Shown piece by piece: positions 8,801-17,018 of a stretch of 26,026 bases of DNA. The notes under the pieces are model-generated. The model had not been told where the DNA came from. It saw only the letters and a list, made by a program, of their open reading frames with translations, and did no database searches. The position numbers were made by a program, and so were the translations under genes. Source of the DNA: Pseudobutyrivibrio sp. UBA1225 (GTDB lineage Bacteria > Bacillota > Clostridia > Lachnospirales > Lachnospiraceae); contig DBWZ01000059.1 in NCBI GenBank assembly GCA_002309345.1, positions 1-26,026 of the forward strand, written 5' to 3'. Position 1 is the stretch's first letter. Each line of letters opens with the position of its first letter.

Positions 8801-9799
8801 GAAAAGCTGCAAAAGTTCGTGCTAGAAAACCATACGTATGATATTCGGGCAAATACTCTGCTTGGTTTTGTGAGAAACTCATTAAATGCTGAAATTCCGG
8901 CCGATAAGAAGATTGCTATTATGATTCCTGTCCCCAAGTGGAAAGAAGCGGAATCATGGGGCGATTATCACTTCTCTGTTGCGATGAAAAAAAGTTTTGA
9001 AAAAAAGGGCTATCACGTAACGATTCGCATTTTGCCAGAGTGGGAGAAAGACTTTGATGGGAAATATGTAATTGTATTACGAGGACTGAGTGAATATCGT
9101 CCTAAGAAAAAACATGTCAATCTGATGTGGAACATTTCTCATCCAGATGACATAAAGCCAGAAGAGTACAATCAATACGATGCAGTGTTTGTTTCTTCTC
9201 TAATTTGGGCTGAGCATCTGAAACCGTTGCTAAAAGTTCCAGTATATCCCTTGTTACAGTGCACGGATCCTGATGTGTTTAATGGCGAATCATACGAAAA
9301 TAAAGAAAAGAAGTATGAATTGCTCTTCGTTGGGAATTCTCGCAAAATTTTCCGCCAGATAATCAAAGATGTGTTGCCAACGCCCTATGATTTGGCGGTC
9401 TACGGCACTAATTGGGATGGCTTGATCGATGCAAAATATATTCGTGGTGTGCTTATTCCCAATAATCAACTTGGCCAAACATATCATGATGCTGACATTT
9501 TACTAAATGACCATTGGGAAGATATGAGACAAAAGGGCTTTATTTCAAATCGTATCTTTGATGGACTATCTGCTGGTGCATTCATTATTTCAGATGAAAT
9601 TGCAGGGATAGACGATGTACTGAAAGACTGTATCGTTACTTATCATGGACGTGATGATCTCGCTGAAAAAGTGAAATATTTTATGGAGCACCCAAAGGAA
9701 CGAGAAAAAATAGCTAACTACGGCATGACTTTGGTCAGGGAAAAACATACGTTTAATGCTCGTATGGAAGTAATGTGCCAGTTTATGGAATCTCAATGA
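5804..9799 (+). CDS. Multidomain methyltransferase / coiled-coil / GT2 / tandem CgeB-like glycosyltransferase
   Basis: A 1331-residue soluble protein with at least five parts. Residues 1-240 are a class I SAM-dependent methyltransferase: VEIGSDRGENT (22-32, SAM loop), YAIDPAP (47-53) and LIDGDHNYY (89-97). Residues about 246-335 are charged, heptad-like coiled coil. Residues about 430-690 are a GT2 domain with VSIIILNRNG, VDNGSTDG near 468, NNDIE near 520 and YEDVDLCLK near 634, as in rhamnosyltransferases. Two CgeB/GT1-like modules follow, about 715-1020 (CDYVFTGSYW, NSRVFDALAAGR) and 1035-1331 (YELLFVGNSR, NRIFDGLSAGA). The start has AAAGGA nine bases upstream. It probably builds several linkages of the exported glycan and may methylate it; linkages and substrates are unknown. 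It is an intact single frame with no sign of a frameshift. Confidence 0.88.
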   Translation: MRRFWEDVVRPCFEATHVRRIVEIGSDRGENTVKLVNYAIEKGGFVYAIDPAPQFDYEEAFRGKENYYSFLITTSINALPKIHEYDAILIDGDHNYYTVYTELQLILKNTEKFPLVLFHDIGWPYDRRDLYYDPDTIPQAWQNTYKISGIDPDTEQLSDKGFNHKYRNSVSYNKDHCGVLTAVEDFIKENDSRFTLIKIPIMSGLGIMLDIKQNYSEEFIALIHALTPSDSLMNLMRYSDKWFAKTHSRLEQYIEANQRLKNQVIERDQEINTLQAKLAEEKSKYLEQVALEQKKREQINTFYEKALNERDNLSMQLADKEKKIQRLSSERASLENYYLNSIRFRIGTAFVDASHSPKELLRLPKTLFSLYRAGKEQDEKGKIAKINGVSSKGRTASVVALEKEQIETSRFSKNELKELHVARIKPYSAADKPLVSIIILNRNGLHHLETLFASMKQAKFYDNYEMIIVDNGSTDGSQDYIKSQSLGKTIRLIENQTNESFSYANNQAAKNAAGSYLLFMNNDIEVVDGWLDELLRVALDKENCGAVGAKLVYPEGIGGLNAGKDNLIQHRGIGFRYDSFNGIDFIRPYNLGNGEQAWPDEGAERKISAVTAAVLLVSKEAYDAVEGFDEQYVYGYEDVDLCLKLLERGYNNYYNPLAMLFHHEFGSQKDEKNQTVVARRTNNIVHFQAKWQTKLNTWLNQDRLNGTHLFSDSGLCFAFAVTEAGENVSAGDYFTAMELATSLIKHGHRVKYLCRRGPTDWYDVGEDVDILISMLDAYDLNKMYHTKDDLFTIAWARNWFTRWVVNPSIQRYSLIFASSKTACGYMAESTGLKVELFPIATNADRFLSALNQPENPIERERFDCDYVFTGSYWNAPREIMDILDPGSLPYHFRIFGKNWENVPKLADYTGGFLKYEEMPLVYKYTQIVVDDANGATIEYGAVNSRVFDALAAGRLVLTNGSRGAEETFEGMLPVFRNAQEFKSQIIHYLENPDERKALTEKLQKFVLENHTYDIRANTLLGFVRNSLNAEIPADKKIAIMIPVPKWKEAESWGDYHFSVAMKKSFEKKGYHVTIRILPEWEKDFDGKYVIVLRGLSEYRPKKKHVNLMWNISHPDDIKPEEYNQYDAVFVSSLIWAEHLKPLLKVPVYPLLQCTDPDVFNGESYENKEKKYELLFVGNSRKIFRQIIKDVLPTPYDLAVYGTNWDGLIDAKYIRGVLIPNNQLGQTYHDADILLNDHWEDMRQKGFISNRIFDGLSAGAFIISDEIAGIDDVLKDCIVTYHGRDDLAEKVKYFMEHPKEREKIANYGMTLVREKHTFNARMEVMCQFMESQ

Positions 9800-9956
9800 A
9801 TAAATTGCATAGGGTCACTCATGATTTGCGAGAAAGCTGATGATTAATCCATGGTATAACTTTTGATCTACGATTTAGAGGTTTCTGGTGATATGTAATA
9901 ATACAATTTCTCGATGAGTTTTTATTGTTTTTGATAGGGTAAGGAGAAATAAGAAA

Positions 9957-12851
9957 ATGACTAAAAAGGCATTTATTATGTATTGGATATGTGTATTGCT
10001 GCTTTTTTTGTCGCTTTTTTCTTTCTTGCTTTTAGGGAAACTAGACCCTATTCTTTATAATAACAGCTCTATAGTTATTTCTTCAGAAAAGCTATTTGCA
10101 GACGCTAAAGATTTTGTGATAAAAAAGAATCGATTACGTTCTACTAGTACTGATTCATGGCTTAGAATAACAGTCCCCAAAGGCGTATATAAGAGCATTG
10201 ATATTAATGTTAATTCAATGAGTGTTAAATCAACCAAGTGCGCTGTATACTATCGATTAAGCGCGGTGGAGAGTTTTTCTGAAAAGAATAGCGTTTATAC
10301 TGTGTTGGAACAGGGTATTATATCAATTCCTTTGCCAGACAAAGAAATTGACAGCTTGAGAATTGATTTGACTGATGAGAAAAGTATAATAATTGAAATT
10401 GATCAGATTACATTGAATTGTAAAAAAACTATCTCTTTTAGAAATAGTTTCCTTTTGCTCTGTGGTATATGCGTCCTCATTATTGGCCTTGTGCCGATTT
10501 CTTCTATTTTGCCAAGAATATTCTATTCATGTCATAAGACATTTATGCACATAGCAACTCAAAAACCCAAAATATTGTTGACGTTGCTTATGTTTGTTTC
10601 TATTATTATTTGCTTTAGAACATTTTTGACTGGAAATGAATATTTTGCTTATTTGGATATTGGTAGCGATACAGTTTATGTCTATCAACCATTTTGGTTT
10701 TCAATAGCAGATGATTTAAAAAAATGGAACATTTCTGAATGGACCATGAATTATGGCCTTGGGGCTTCAACTTTAACTCAATTATCATGGCTGGTGGACC
10801 CCTTCATTTGGCCAACAATTGTTGCATATTTATTGTGTGGCTTTTCTACAGCTCAAGTGATTGCTGCGTGGATGCAAGGCGTGAAGTTGCTATTATGTGC
10901 TCTTGTTTGCTATGATTTCTTAAGTGAATATTCTTTAAGCAGAACAGCAAAAGTCATTTCTTCTTATGCTTATGGATTTTGTGGATTCGTTGTTTTATGG
11001 GGCCAGCATTATGCTTTTTCCACCGCTTTTTTTATCGGAACTTTGACATTGTTGCTTTTAGAGCGATGCTTGAAAAACTGTACACTTAATAAAAATCATT
11101 TTTTTCTTTCATTATCTATTGCTTGGCTAGTTGGCAAAACGTACTATTTTGCTTATATGATCTTAATATGTTTGGCTAGTTATACAATCGTTCGGCTTTT
11201 TCTAAGGTTTCCAATAAAGGCAGTAAAAAAATGGATAACCTGTGGAAGCTGTGTTCTTTTATCTGTGCTAATTGGCTTTGTTATCTCCAGCATACTATTA
11301 TTGCCACAAATTTTCGAAATCACATCTGTCAGCGATCGAATACAGAGTGACTGGAATTTATTACAATACTTGTCAACATATCCCAAGGATCACAACATCA
11401 CAATTATAAGCAGGTTTTTATCTAATAATCTATTGGGGACAACGAAATTCATAGGTTATTCAAACTATTATGAAGCTGAACAGCTTTTTTATACTAGCTT
11501 TTTACCTTTGTTTTTTATAATATATATATATATGGGGCTTGATGAAGGGAGAAAAATATTTGTTGAGCGACTTTTAGCTTGTATCGCGCTTAATGCGTTA
11601 CCATTTATTCCTGTAACAGGCTACATTATGAATGGGTTTGTTACGCCCGTTGGAAGATATACGTTTGTCTTTGTTCCTATCTATTCTGTTGTAGCGGCAA
11701 AATCTATCGATGGAATTATTTCTCGCAAGGTTAAACTACCTGCACTTATTACTACAGGGATTTTATATTTGGGTGTAGTATTTGTTATCTATAATCACTA
11801 CCCACAGTTCTCTGTAAATCTGTGTGCTTTGATACTTGTTGAGTTTCTTATTCTAGCAACATTTATAGCGTTATATCATGTTTTGTCAATAAAAAGTCAA
11901 ATCATAAGAATCGCTATTATTATGGTGATCATGCTGAATGTTTTGGGAGATGCAATAATTACCACAAATGAAAGAAGGACTCTTACTGATAGGTATGACA
12001 AAAATGAAATTGAAGTAACAACACAAGAGATAAAGGCTATTGTCCAAAGTATAAGAGAAACTGATCCGGAATTGTTTCGCATTGAAAAAGCTTTTTCGAA
12101 TTATTCTTATTTCAACGATGCTTTAGTTGAAGATTATTACGGAATCTCGTATTATAACAGTACTATTAATTATAGAATTAAAAATTTCTTTATAAACTCA
12201 TGGGATGCAGTTATTTTCAAAAACAAAGGTGCTTATATCCAATTTGAAAAGGATTATTCAAATACAAAGATGGCGGCATTACTTGGAACCAAATATATTA
12301 TTTCTAAAACACCAATTGACAATAACCCAGGCTATCAATATGTTACTAATATTTCCGGGAAAAATATTTATAAGAACCTTGATTATATGGGATTTGGACG
12401 TTTTTATACTGGTGCAATAACATATGATGAATATGTGGAATATCCGCTTGAGGAAAGACAAAAGATTCTTCAAGATTATTTGATCATGGATGAAAAAAAA
12501 GAAAAAGCTGATGCAAATGCTAAAGTTGTAATAGAGCAGCCTTTATCCGAGGATCATTTATTAATCGATGTATCTTCTTCAGAGGATGGATTTTTGTTTC
12601 TTCCAATTCCTTATGAGAAAGGATGGGAAGCGTATTTGAATGGCCAACAGCTGAATATTCTAATTGCTGATTATGGTTTTATGGCAATTCCGTTGCTTTC
12701 TGGTGATAGCCATATTGAGTTGCAATTCCATATTCCTTATTTGAAAATAGGGGCTTATATTTCTTGTACAGGATTGTTTATTCTGGGAACAATATACTTA
12801 AGTTGGTCTCTGTATCAAAAGAAGAAAGGGGTTTGCTATGATAGATTTTAA
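9957..12851 (+). CDS. yfhO: YfhO-family GT-C membrane glycosyltransferase
   Basis: A 964-residue polytopic membrane protein. TM1 is at residues 7-27, followed by an extracytoplasmic beta-rich region (about 28-160). About a dozen further hydrophobic helices start at 163. Between TM3 and the next helix lies DIGSDTVYVYQPFW (234-247) with acidic D234 and D238, the position of the catalytic or donor-binding acid in GT-C enzymes. A hydrophilic C-terminal domain contains PIPYEKGWEAYLNGQ (about 880-895), the YfhO signature, before a last helix near 930-950. Known YfhO proteins transfer a sugar from undecaprenyl phosphate to lipoteichoic acid outside the membrane. It opens a packed gene set, overlapping wecE by 14 bases; its RBS is AAGGAG. 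At about 100 residues over B. subtilis YfhO, the N-terminal domain may be an addition. Confidence 0.85.
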   Translation: MTKKAFIMYWICVLLLFLSLFSFLLLGKLDPILYNNSSIVISSEKLFADAKDFVIKKNRLRSTSTDSWLRITVPKGVYKSIDINVNSMSVKSTKCAVYYRLSAVESFSEKNSVYTVLEQGIISIPLPDKEIDSLRIDLTDEKSIIIEIDQITLNCKKTISFRNSFLLLCGICVLIIGLVPISSILPRIFYSCHKTFMHIATQKPKILLTLLMFVSIIICFRTFLTGNEYFAYLDIGSDTVYVYQPFWFSIADDLKKWNISEWTMNYGLGASTLTQLSWLVDPFIWPTIVAYLLCGFSTAQVIAAWMQGVKLLLCALVCYDFLSEYSLSRTAKVISSYAYGFCGFVVLWGQHYAFSTAFFIGTLTLLLLERCLKNCTLNKNHFFLSLSIAWLVGKTYYFAYMILICLASYTIVRLFLRFPIKAVKKWITCGSCVLLSVLIGFVISSILLLPQIFEITSVSDRIQSDWNLLQYLSTYPKDHNITIISRFLSNNLLGTTKFIGYSNYYEAEQLFYTSFLPLFFIIYIYMGLDEGRKIFVERLLACIALNALPFIPVTGYIMNGFVTPVGRYTFVFVPIYSVVAAKSIDGIISRKVKLPALITTGILYLGVVFVIYNHYPQFSVNLCALILVEFLILATFIALYHVLSIKSQIIRIAIIMVIMLNVLGDAIITTNERRTLTDRYDKNEIEVTTQEIKAIVQSIRETDPELFRIEKAFSNYSYFNDALVEDYYGISYYNSTINYRIKNFFINSWDAVIFKNKGAYIQFEKDYSNTKMAALLGTKYIISKTPIDNNPGYQYVTNISGKNIYKNLDYMGFGRFYTGAITYDEYVEYPLEERQKILQDYLIMDEKKEKADANAKVVIEQPLSEDHLLIDVSSSEDGFLFLPIPYEKGWEAYLNGQQLNILIADYGFMAIPLLSGDSHIELQFHIPYLKIGAYISCTGLFILGTIYLSWSLYQKKKGVCYDRF

Positions 12852-13971
12852 CATTCCTCCATTTACTGGTAAAGAACTTGAATATGTTAAGCAAGCCGTC
12901 GATGCTCATAAAATCTGTGGAGACGGACAATTCACAAAAAAATGTAATGCGTGGCTAGAGCAGCATTTTCATGCTCAAAAGGTTCTGCTGACTACAAGTG
13001 GTTCCTCGGCATTGGATATGGCAGCCCTTCTCTGTGGAATTCAACCTGGAGATGAAGTAATTCTACCTAGCTTTACATTTTCTAGCACTGCCAACGCATT
13101 TGTGCTGGCTGGAGCTGCTTTAGTCTTTGTTGATATACGACCTGACACGATGAATATCGATGAAACTAAAATAGAATCTGCTATTACGCAGAAAACTAAA
13201 GTGATTGTGCCGGTGCATTATGCAGGGGTGGCTTGCGAAATGGATACTATCATGGATATTGCTCGTAGATATGGCCTTAAGGTAGTGGAGGATGCAGCTC
13301 AAGGGGTTATGAGCTATTATAAAGGCCGTGCTTTGGGAACAATTGGCGATTTTGGATGCTATTCTTTCCATGAAACGAAGAACTACTCAATGGGAGAAGG
13401 CGGCGCTTTGGTAATCAATGATTGTAATTATAATGATGCTGCGGAGATCTTGAGAGAAAAAGGTACAAACCGTTCTAAATTCTTTCGTGGACAGGTCGAT
13501 AAGTATACTTGGGTGGATTTCGGGGATAGTTATTTGCCTAGCGACATGAATGCTGCATATCTATTGGCTCAACTTGAAGTAGCAGAAGAGATTAATCAAA
13601 ACCGTTTAGAGACTTGGAACGCATATTATAAAGCCTTTCATCCTTTGGAAGAAAAAGGTATAATAGAACTTCCGACAATACCCAAGGATTGTGTTCATAA
13701 TGCACATATGTTCTATATAAAGCTTTCGTGTTTAGAAGAGCGAACTCGCTTCATCAATTTCATGAGAGAAAGAGAAATCTGGTGTGTATTTCATTATGTC
13801 CCATTACATTCTGCGCCAGCAGGACTCAAATTTGGTCGGTTTCAAGGACAAGATAATTGGACGACCAAAGAATCCGAACGCCTAGTTCGCCTTCCCTTAT
13901 ATTATAATTTGACTAAAGAAAATAGAGAGTTTGTTATTAAGTCTGTGAAAGAATTCTTTGGAGAGATTTAA
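12838..13971 (+). CDS. wecE: dTDP-4-amino-4,6-dideoxygalactose transaminase (WecE/RffA)
   Basis: A PLP-dependent sugar aminotransferase of the DegT/DnrJ/EryC1/StrS family, expected to make dTDP-Fuc4N from dTDP-4-keto-6-deoxy-D-glucose. The resemblance to enterobacterial WecE runs the full 377 residues: CGDGQFTKKCNAWLEQ (27-42), GDEVILPSFTFSSTANAF (71-88), VPVHYAGVACEMDTI (124-138) and REKGTNRSKFFRGQVDKY. VVEDAAQG (149-156) supplies the PLP-binding Asp152, and SFHETKNYS (176-184) supplies Lys181, the same number as the catalytic lysine in E. coli WecE. The start at 12838 has AAAGGGG seven bases upstream and lies inside the end of yfhO, implying translational coupling. Its substrate is the product of RmlA and RmlB, encoded downstream. 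Other C4 aminotransferases are close relatives, so C4 stereochemistry is inferred. Confidence 0.9.
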   Translation: MIDFNIPPFTGKELEYVKQAVDAHKICGDGQFTKKCNAWLEQHFHAQKVLLTTSGSSALDMAALLCGIQPGDEVILPSFTFSSTANAFVLAGAALVFVDIRPDTMNIDETKIESAITQKTKVIVPVHYAGVACEMDTIMDIARRYGLKVVEDAAQGVMSYYKGRALGTIGDFGCYSFHETKNYSMGEGGALVINDCNYNDAAEILREKGTNRSKFFRGQVDKYTWVDFGDSYLPSDMNAAYLLAQLEVAEEINQNRLETWNAYYKAFHPLEEKGIIELPTIPKDCVHNAHMFYIKLSCLEERTRFINFMREREIWCVFHYVPLHSAPAGLKFGRFQGQDNWTTKESERLVRLPLYYNLTKENREFVIKSVKEFFGEI

Positions 13972-13972
13972 A

Positions 13973-14911
13973 ATGAAAGTATCTGTTGTGGTTCCTGTAT
14001 ATGGTTGCCCTGAAGCAATTCCAGCACTTTGCGAACGAGTGTCCAACTCGGTGCTGACTATTGCAGATGACTATGAAATAATACTTGTCAATGATTGCTG
14101 CCCTAAAGGTTCATGGAAAGCGATAGAAGCAGAATGTATGAAAAGTCATCATGTGGTAGGCATTGAACTGGCTAGAAATTTTGGGCAAATACGAGCGATT
14201 ACTGCAGGACTTGATTATTGCGATGGAGACTGGGTTGTCGTAATGGATTGTGATTTGCAGGATCGTCCTGAAGGAATTGTAGATCTATATCGCAAGGCAC
14301 AAGAAGGATATGATGTTGTTTTTGCCAGGCGAAAGGACCGCAAAGATAATGCTTTTGTTATTTGTATGTCTCGTCTTTTTTACAAATTCTATGATTATTT
14401 TACTGATGGAAAATATGATAGCAGTATTTGCAATTTTAGTATTTCCAAAAAAGAAGTAATTCAACAGTATTGTCAAATGAGAGAGCAAAACCGTGCATAT
14501 ACACTTTTCCTGAAATGGTTAGGGTTTAAGCAAATAGCGATTGATGTGGAGGCAGATGAAAGATTTGCCGGTAAGTCTTCATATAATGTCGCAAAAAAAA
14601 TAAAGATGGCAATGGAGTTTATTACTGCGCAATCGAACAAACCATTATTATTCTCTGTACGTCTTGGCTTTTTCTTTTCGCTGGTTTCATTTTTGTTTAT
14701 TATTTGGCGTGTAGTTTTATTTGTTGTTACAGGCAATGTTCCTTCTGGATGGACCAGTATTATTGTATCAATGTATTTTCTAGGTGGTATTATTATGGTG
14801 TTGCTTGGTATCATTGGAATATATATTGGATACATATTTAATGAAGTAAAACATCGGCCACTATATGTGGTTCGCTCAGTGTTGAACAAAGAGAAAAAAG
14901 AGAAAAATTAA
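13973..14911 (+). CDS. Polyprenyl-phosphate glycosyltransferase, GtrB/ArnC/CsbB type
   Basis: A 312-residue protein: GT2 domain followed by two C-terminal membrane helices (about 225-252 and 260-290). Motifs are VVVPVYGCPEAIPALCERV (5-23), LVNDCCPKGS (38-47), LARNFGQIRAITAGLDY (66-82) and the catalytic MDCDLQDRPE (91-100), which is diagnostic for GtrB, ArnC and CsbB. ERFAGKSSYN (195-204) matches their RxxGxSKYs segment. The family moves a sugar from its nucleotide onto undecaprenyl phosphate at the cytoplasmic membrane face. The ATG at 13973 is chosen over an upstream TTG because GGAGAG lies seven bases before it; it follows the wecE stop by one base. That position suggests the nucleotide sugar made via WecE as donor. 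Confidence 0.88.
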   Translation: MKVSVVVPVYGCPEAIPALCERVSNSVLTIADDYEIILVNDCCPKGSWKAIEAECMKSHHVVGIELARNFGQIRAITAGLDYCDGDWVVVMDCDLQDRPEGIVDLYRKAQEGYDVVFARRKDRKDNAFVICMSRLFYKFYDYFTDGKYDSSICNFSISKKEVIQQYCQMREQNRAYTLFLKWLGFKQIAIDVEADERFAGKSSYNVAKKIKMAMEFITAQSNKPLLFSVRLGFFFSLVSFLFIIWRVVLFVVTGNVPSGWTSIIVSMYFLGGIIMVLLGIIGIYIGYIFNEVKHRPLYVVRSVLNKEKKEKN

Positions 14912-14929
14912 AAAGGCTAGGTGAAATAA

Positions 14930-15934
14930 ATGATTCTTGTTATTGGTGCCACTGGATATATTGGACGCTATTTTTGCGTAGAAATGGTTAATCAAGGAGA
15001 AGAAATACTGGCATTGGGAAGAAACAAACAAGTGGAACGATTCTTTCATGAGAACAGAGTACCGTTTCAATACTTCGATTTGCTGGAACCAGGTTGTTAT
15101 GATTTGCTTCCAACTCAGAATATAGAAGCAATTATAGATCTTTCTGCTTGTTTGGCTGAATTAGAAACACCCGTACAGTCGTTCTTTAATATTAATACAT
15201 TAGGCGTATACCATGTTTTAGATTTTGCTTATAGAAATGGAATCAAAAAGGTGGTGGTGACTTCAACTCACAAAGTATATAATGATATTCAAAAACCTAT
15301 TATTTCTGAAAATGATGGAATATCCTTTACTGGTGATCATAGTCCCTATATTATATCAAAAATAGCCGCTGAAAACTTTGTTGAATATTATAACAAAGAT
15401 ATGGGAATGAATGCTGTTGTTCTTCGGTTAACTGGGGTGCACGGATATGGTGAAATATTGGGACATTTGAATGCAGATCATACCTATAGAAAAAGTGCTT
15501 TTGAAATTTTCTTTGAAAAAGCATTAAAGGGTGAGCGGATTGAGGTATGGGGAAATCAAGATATTCGCAGAGATCATATATATATTAAGGATGTAGTATC
15601 TGCCCTTCGGTGCGCTTCTCACAGCGGGAAGCATAAAGGAATTTGTACAGTAGCTAGTGGCGTTGGATATTCTCAATATGAAGAAGCCCTTGCCTTAGCT
15701 AAAGTGTTTGCTCCTTATCCGGAAAAACAGAGTGAAGTCATTTGCCGACCTGATATGCCCGGGTTAACTCGAGGTTATATCTATAATATCTCATTAGCTA
15801 AAGAGATGTTGAATTGGGAACCGCAGTATACAGATCTAATTACGATGTATATGGACTATCGAAAAGAATGGGAAAGCAAAAAATATCATAATTATCATAT
15901 CATTCGAGAAGATCAGCAGCCAGCCACTTTATAA
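14930..15934 (+). CDS. NAD(P)-dependent epimerase/dehydratase, extended SDR
   Basis: A 334-residue Rossmann protein. The nucleotide-binding motif GATGYIG is at residues 6-12, followed by DLSACLAE (70-77), TSTHKVY (111-117) supplying the Ser/Thr, and the catalytic pair YIISK (Tyr140, Lys144). QDIRRDHIYIKDVVSAL later is the usual extended-SDR substrate-domain segment. It may epimerise, reduce or dehydrate a nucleotide sugar made in this locus. It does not look like RmlD, which is shorter and begins differently, so I do not assign it to the missing rhamnose step. AGGTGA six bases before the ATG fixes the start. It lies 18 bases after the GT2 gene, in the same operon. Exact reaction unknown. Confidence 0.82.
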   Translation: MILVIGATGYIGRYFCVEMVNQGEEILALGRNKQVERFFHENRVPFQYFDLLEPGCYDLLPTQNIEAIIDLSACLAELETPVQSFFNINTLGVYHVLDFAYRNGIKKVVVTSTHKVYNDIQKPIISENDGISFTGDHSPYIISKIAAENFVEYYNKDMGMNAVVLRLTGVHGYGEILGHLNADHTYRKSAFEIFFEKALKGERIEVWGNQDIRRDHIYIKDVVSALRCASHSGKHKGICTVASGVGYSQYEEALALAKVFAPYPEKQSEVICRPDMPGLTRGYIYNISLAKEMLNWEPQYTDLITMYMDYRKEWESKKYHNYHIIREDQQPATL

Positions 15935-15947
15935 AGGAGACTTCCAA

Positions 15948-17018
15948 ATGCTATATTATGATCCAATCAAGAATGTTGATGGACAATGTATCCCTGTTTC
16001 CAGAGCAGCAGTAGGTATTTACTTAGCTTTATCATCTGTTCAAACGGCTCAAAAAAAAGTATTGGTACCTGCTAATATATGCTATGCAGCGATTTTCCCT
16101 ATTCTATACCTAGGGATGAAACCCGTTTTTTGTGATGTCTCTCCTGAAAGTGGAAATGTGACTTATGATACGGTGTCCCGTGCTATAGAGGATGAAATGG
16201 TGGCCATGATTATCCCACATATGTATGGGAATCCTGTGAAAGACCTTATGTCTATTGCTGCATTGTGTAAAAATAAAGGCATTTTGTTAATTGAGGACTG
16301 TGCTTCAGCAATGGGAGCTACTCAACCAGATTATACTTTGGGCTGTGTGGGCGATTTTACAGTATATAGTACTGGCTATTCAAAAACCTTGGATTTAGGA
16401 TTTGGCGGGTTGTTAATAAGTCATTGTTTTGCTCTAGAAGAATATGAAAAAATGGAAAGGATGTTACCTTGTGTTACAGAAGAGGCGGAAGAGAACCTTC
16501 GTTTTTTTTCCTCATTATATCGACTGATTCGCAATCAAGGCGGGAGAAGCACGATTCCCCAAATGATATATAAAGGATTGCCTAACTGTGTTAAGCTAGG
16601 ATTGATCCATAGCATCGACGAAAACAAGAAGGAATCATTAATTCATGGTCTATGTGCTTTGCCCCAAACAATTATAGAGAGACGGAAGGCATTAACCGAC
16701 TATCAAAAGCAATTGACAGACATTCATGAAAAGAACAAATATTGCTTTTCAGAGGGAGCAGTTCCATGGCGGTTTAATATGCTGATAGATGATCAAGAGA
16801 AAAAAAAGAATATTATACGGCGTTGCATTTCTGAGGAATTGCCAGTAAGTGATTGGTATCCTGTGGTGACGCATATGTTTCAAGAATACAGCTCTTTTCC
16901 AGGAGCTATTTGGCATGAAAAACATATTTTGAACTTTCCATTGTTAATCATGCCAGAAAAAAGAAAAAGAATATGCGAAATCATTAAGTCATGCTATGTT
17001 GAAAACGAGGTAGAATAA
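15948..17018 (+). CDS. Divergent DegT/DnrJ/EryC1/StrS aminotransferase
   Basis: A 356-residue protein with the fold type I PLP pattern of sugar aminotransferases but weak similarity to the neighbouring WecE. VLVPANICYAAIFPILYLG (38-56) corresponds to the GDEVI..PSFT segment. LIEDCASAMGA (114-124) supplies the PLP-ring Asp117, and YSTGYSKTLDLGFGG (140-154) supplies a lysine, probably Lys146, as Schiff base. Both key residues are present, so it should bind PLP. It may install a second amino group or act on a different keto sugar; a dehydratase-type activity of this family is also possible. AAAGGAG precedes the start by eight bases, and its stop overlaps the ATP-grasp start by one base, so the two are co-translated. 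Confidence 0.78.
   Translation: MLYYDPIKNVDGQCIPVSRAAVGIYLALSSVQTAQKKVLVPANICYAAIFPILYLGMKPVFCDVSPESGNVTYDTVSRAIEDEMVAMIIPHMYGNPVKDLMSIAALCKNKGILLIEDCASAMGATQPDYTLGCVGDFTVYSTGYSKTLDLGFGGLLISHCFALEEYEKMERMLPCVTEEAEENLRFFSSLYRLIRNQGGRSTIPQMIYKGLPNCVKLGLIHSIDENKKESLIHGLCALPQTIIERRKALTDYQKQLTDIHEKNKYCFSEGAVPWRFNMLIDDQEKKKNIIRRCISEELPVSDWYPVVTHMFQEYSSFPGAIWHEKHILNFPLLIMPEKRKRICEIIKSCYVENEVE

Noticed and set aside
14930..15934. The SDR as the missing RmlD
   Set aside because: It is longer than typical RmlD (about 280-300 residues), starts with a different pattern (GATGYIG then LALGRN) and lacks the RmlD-type inner segments. Assigning it would be a guess.
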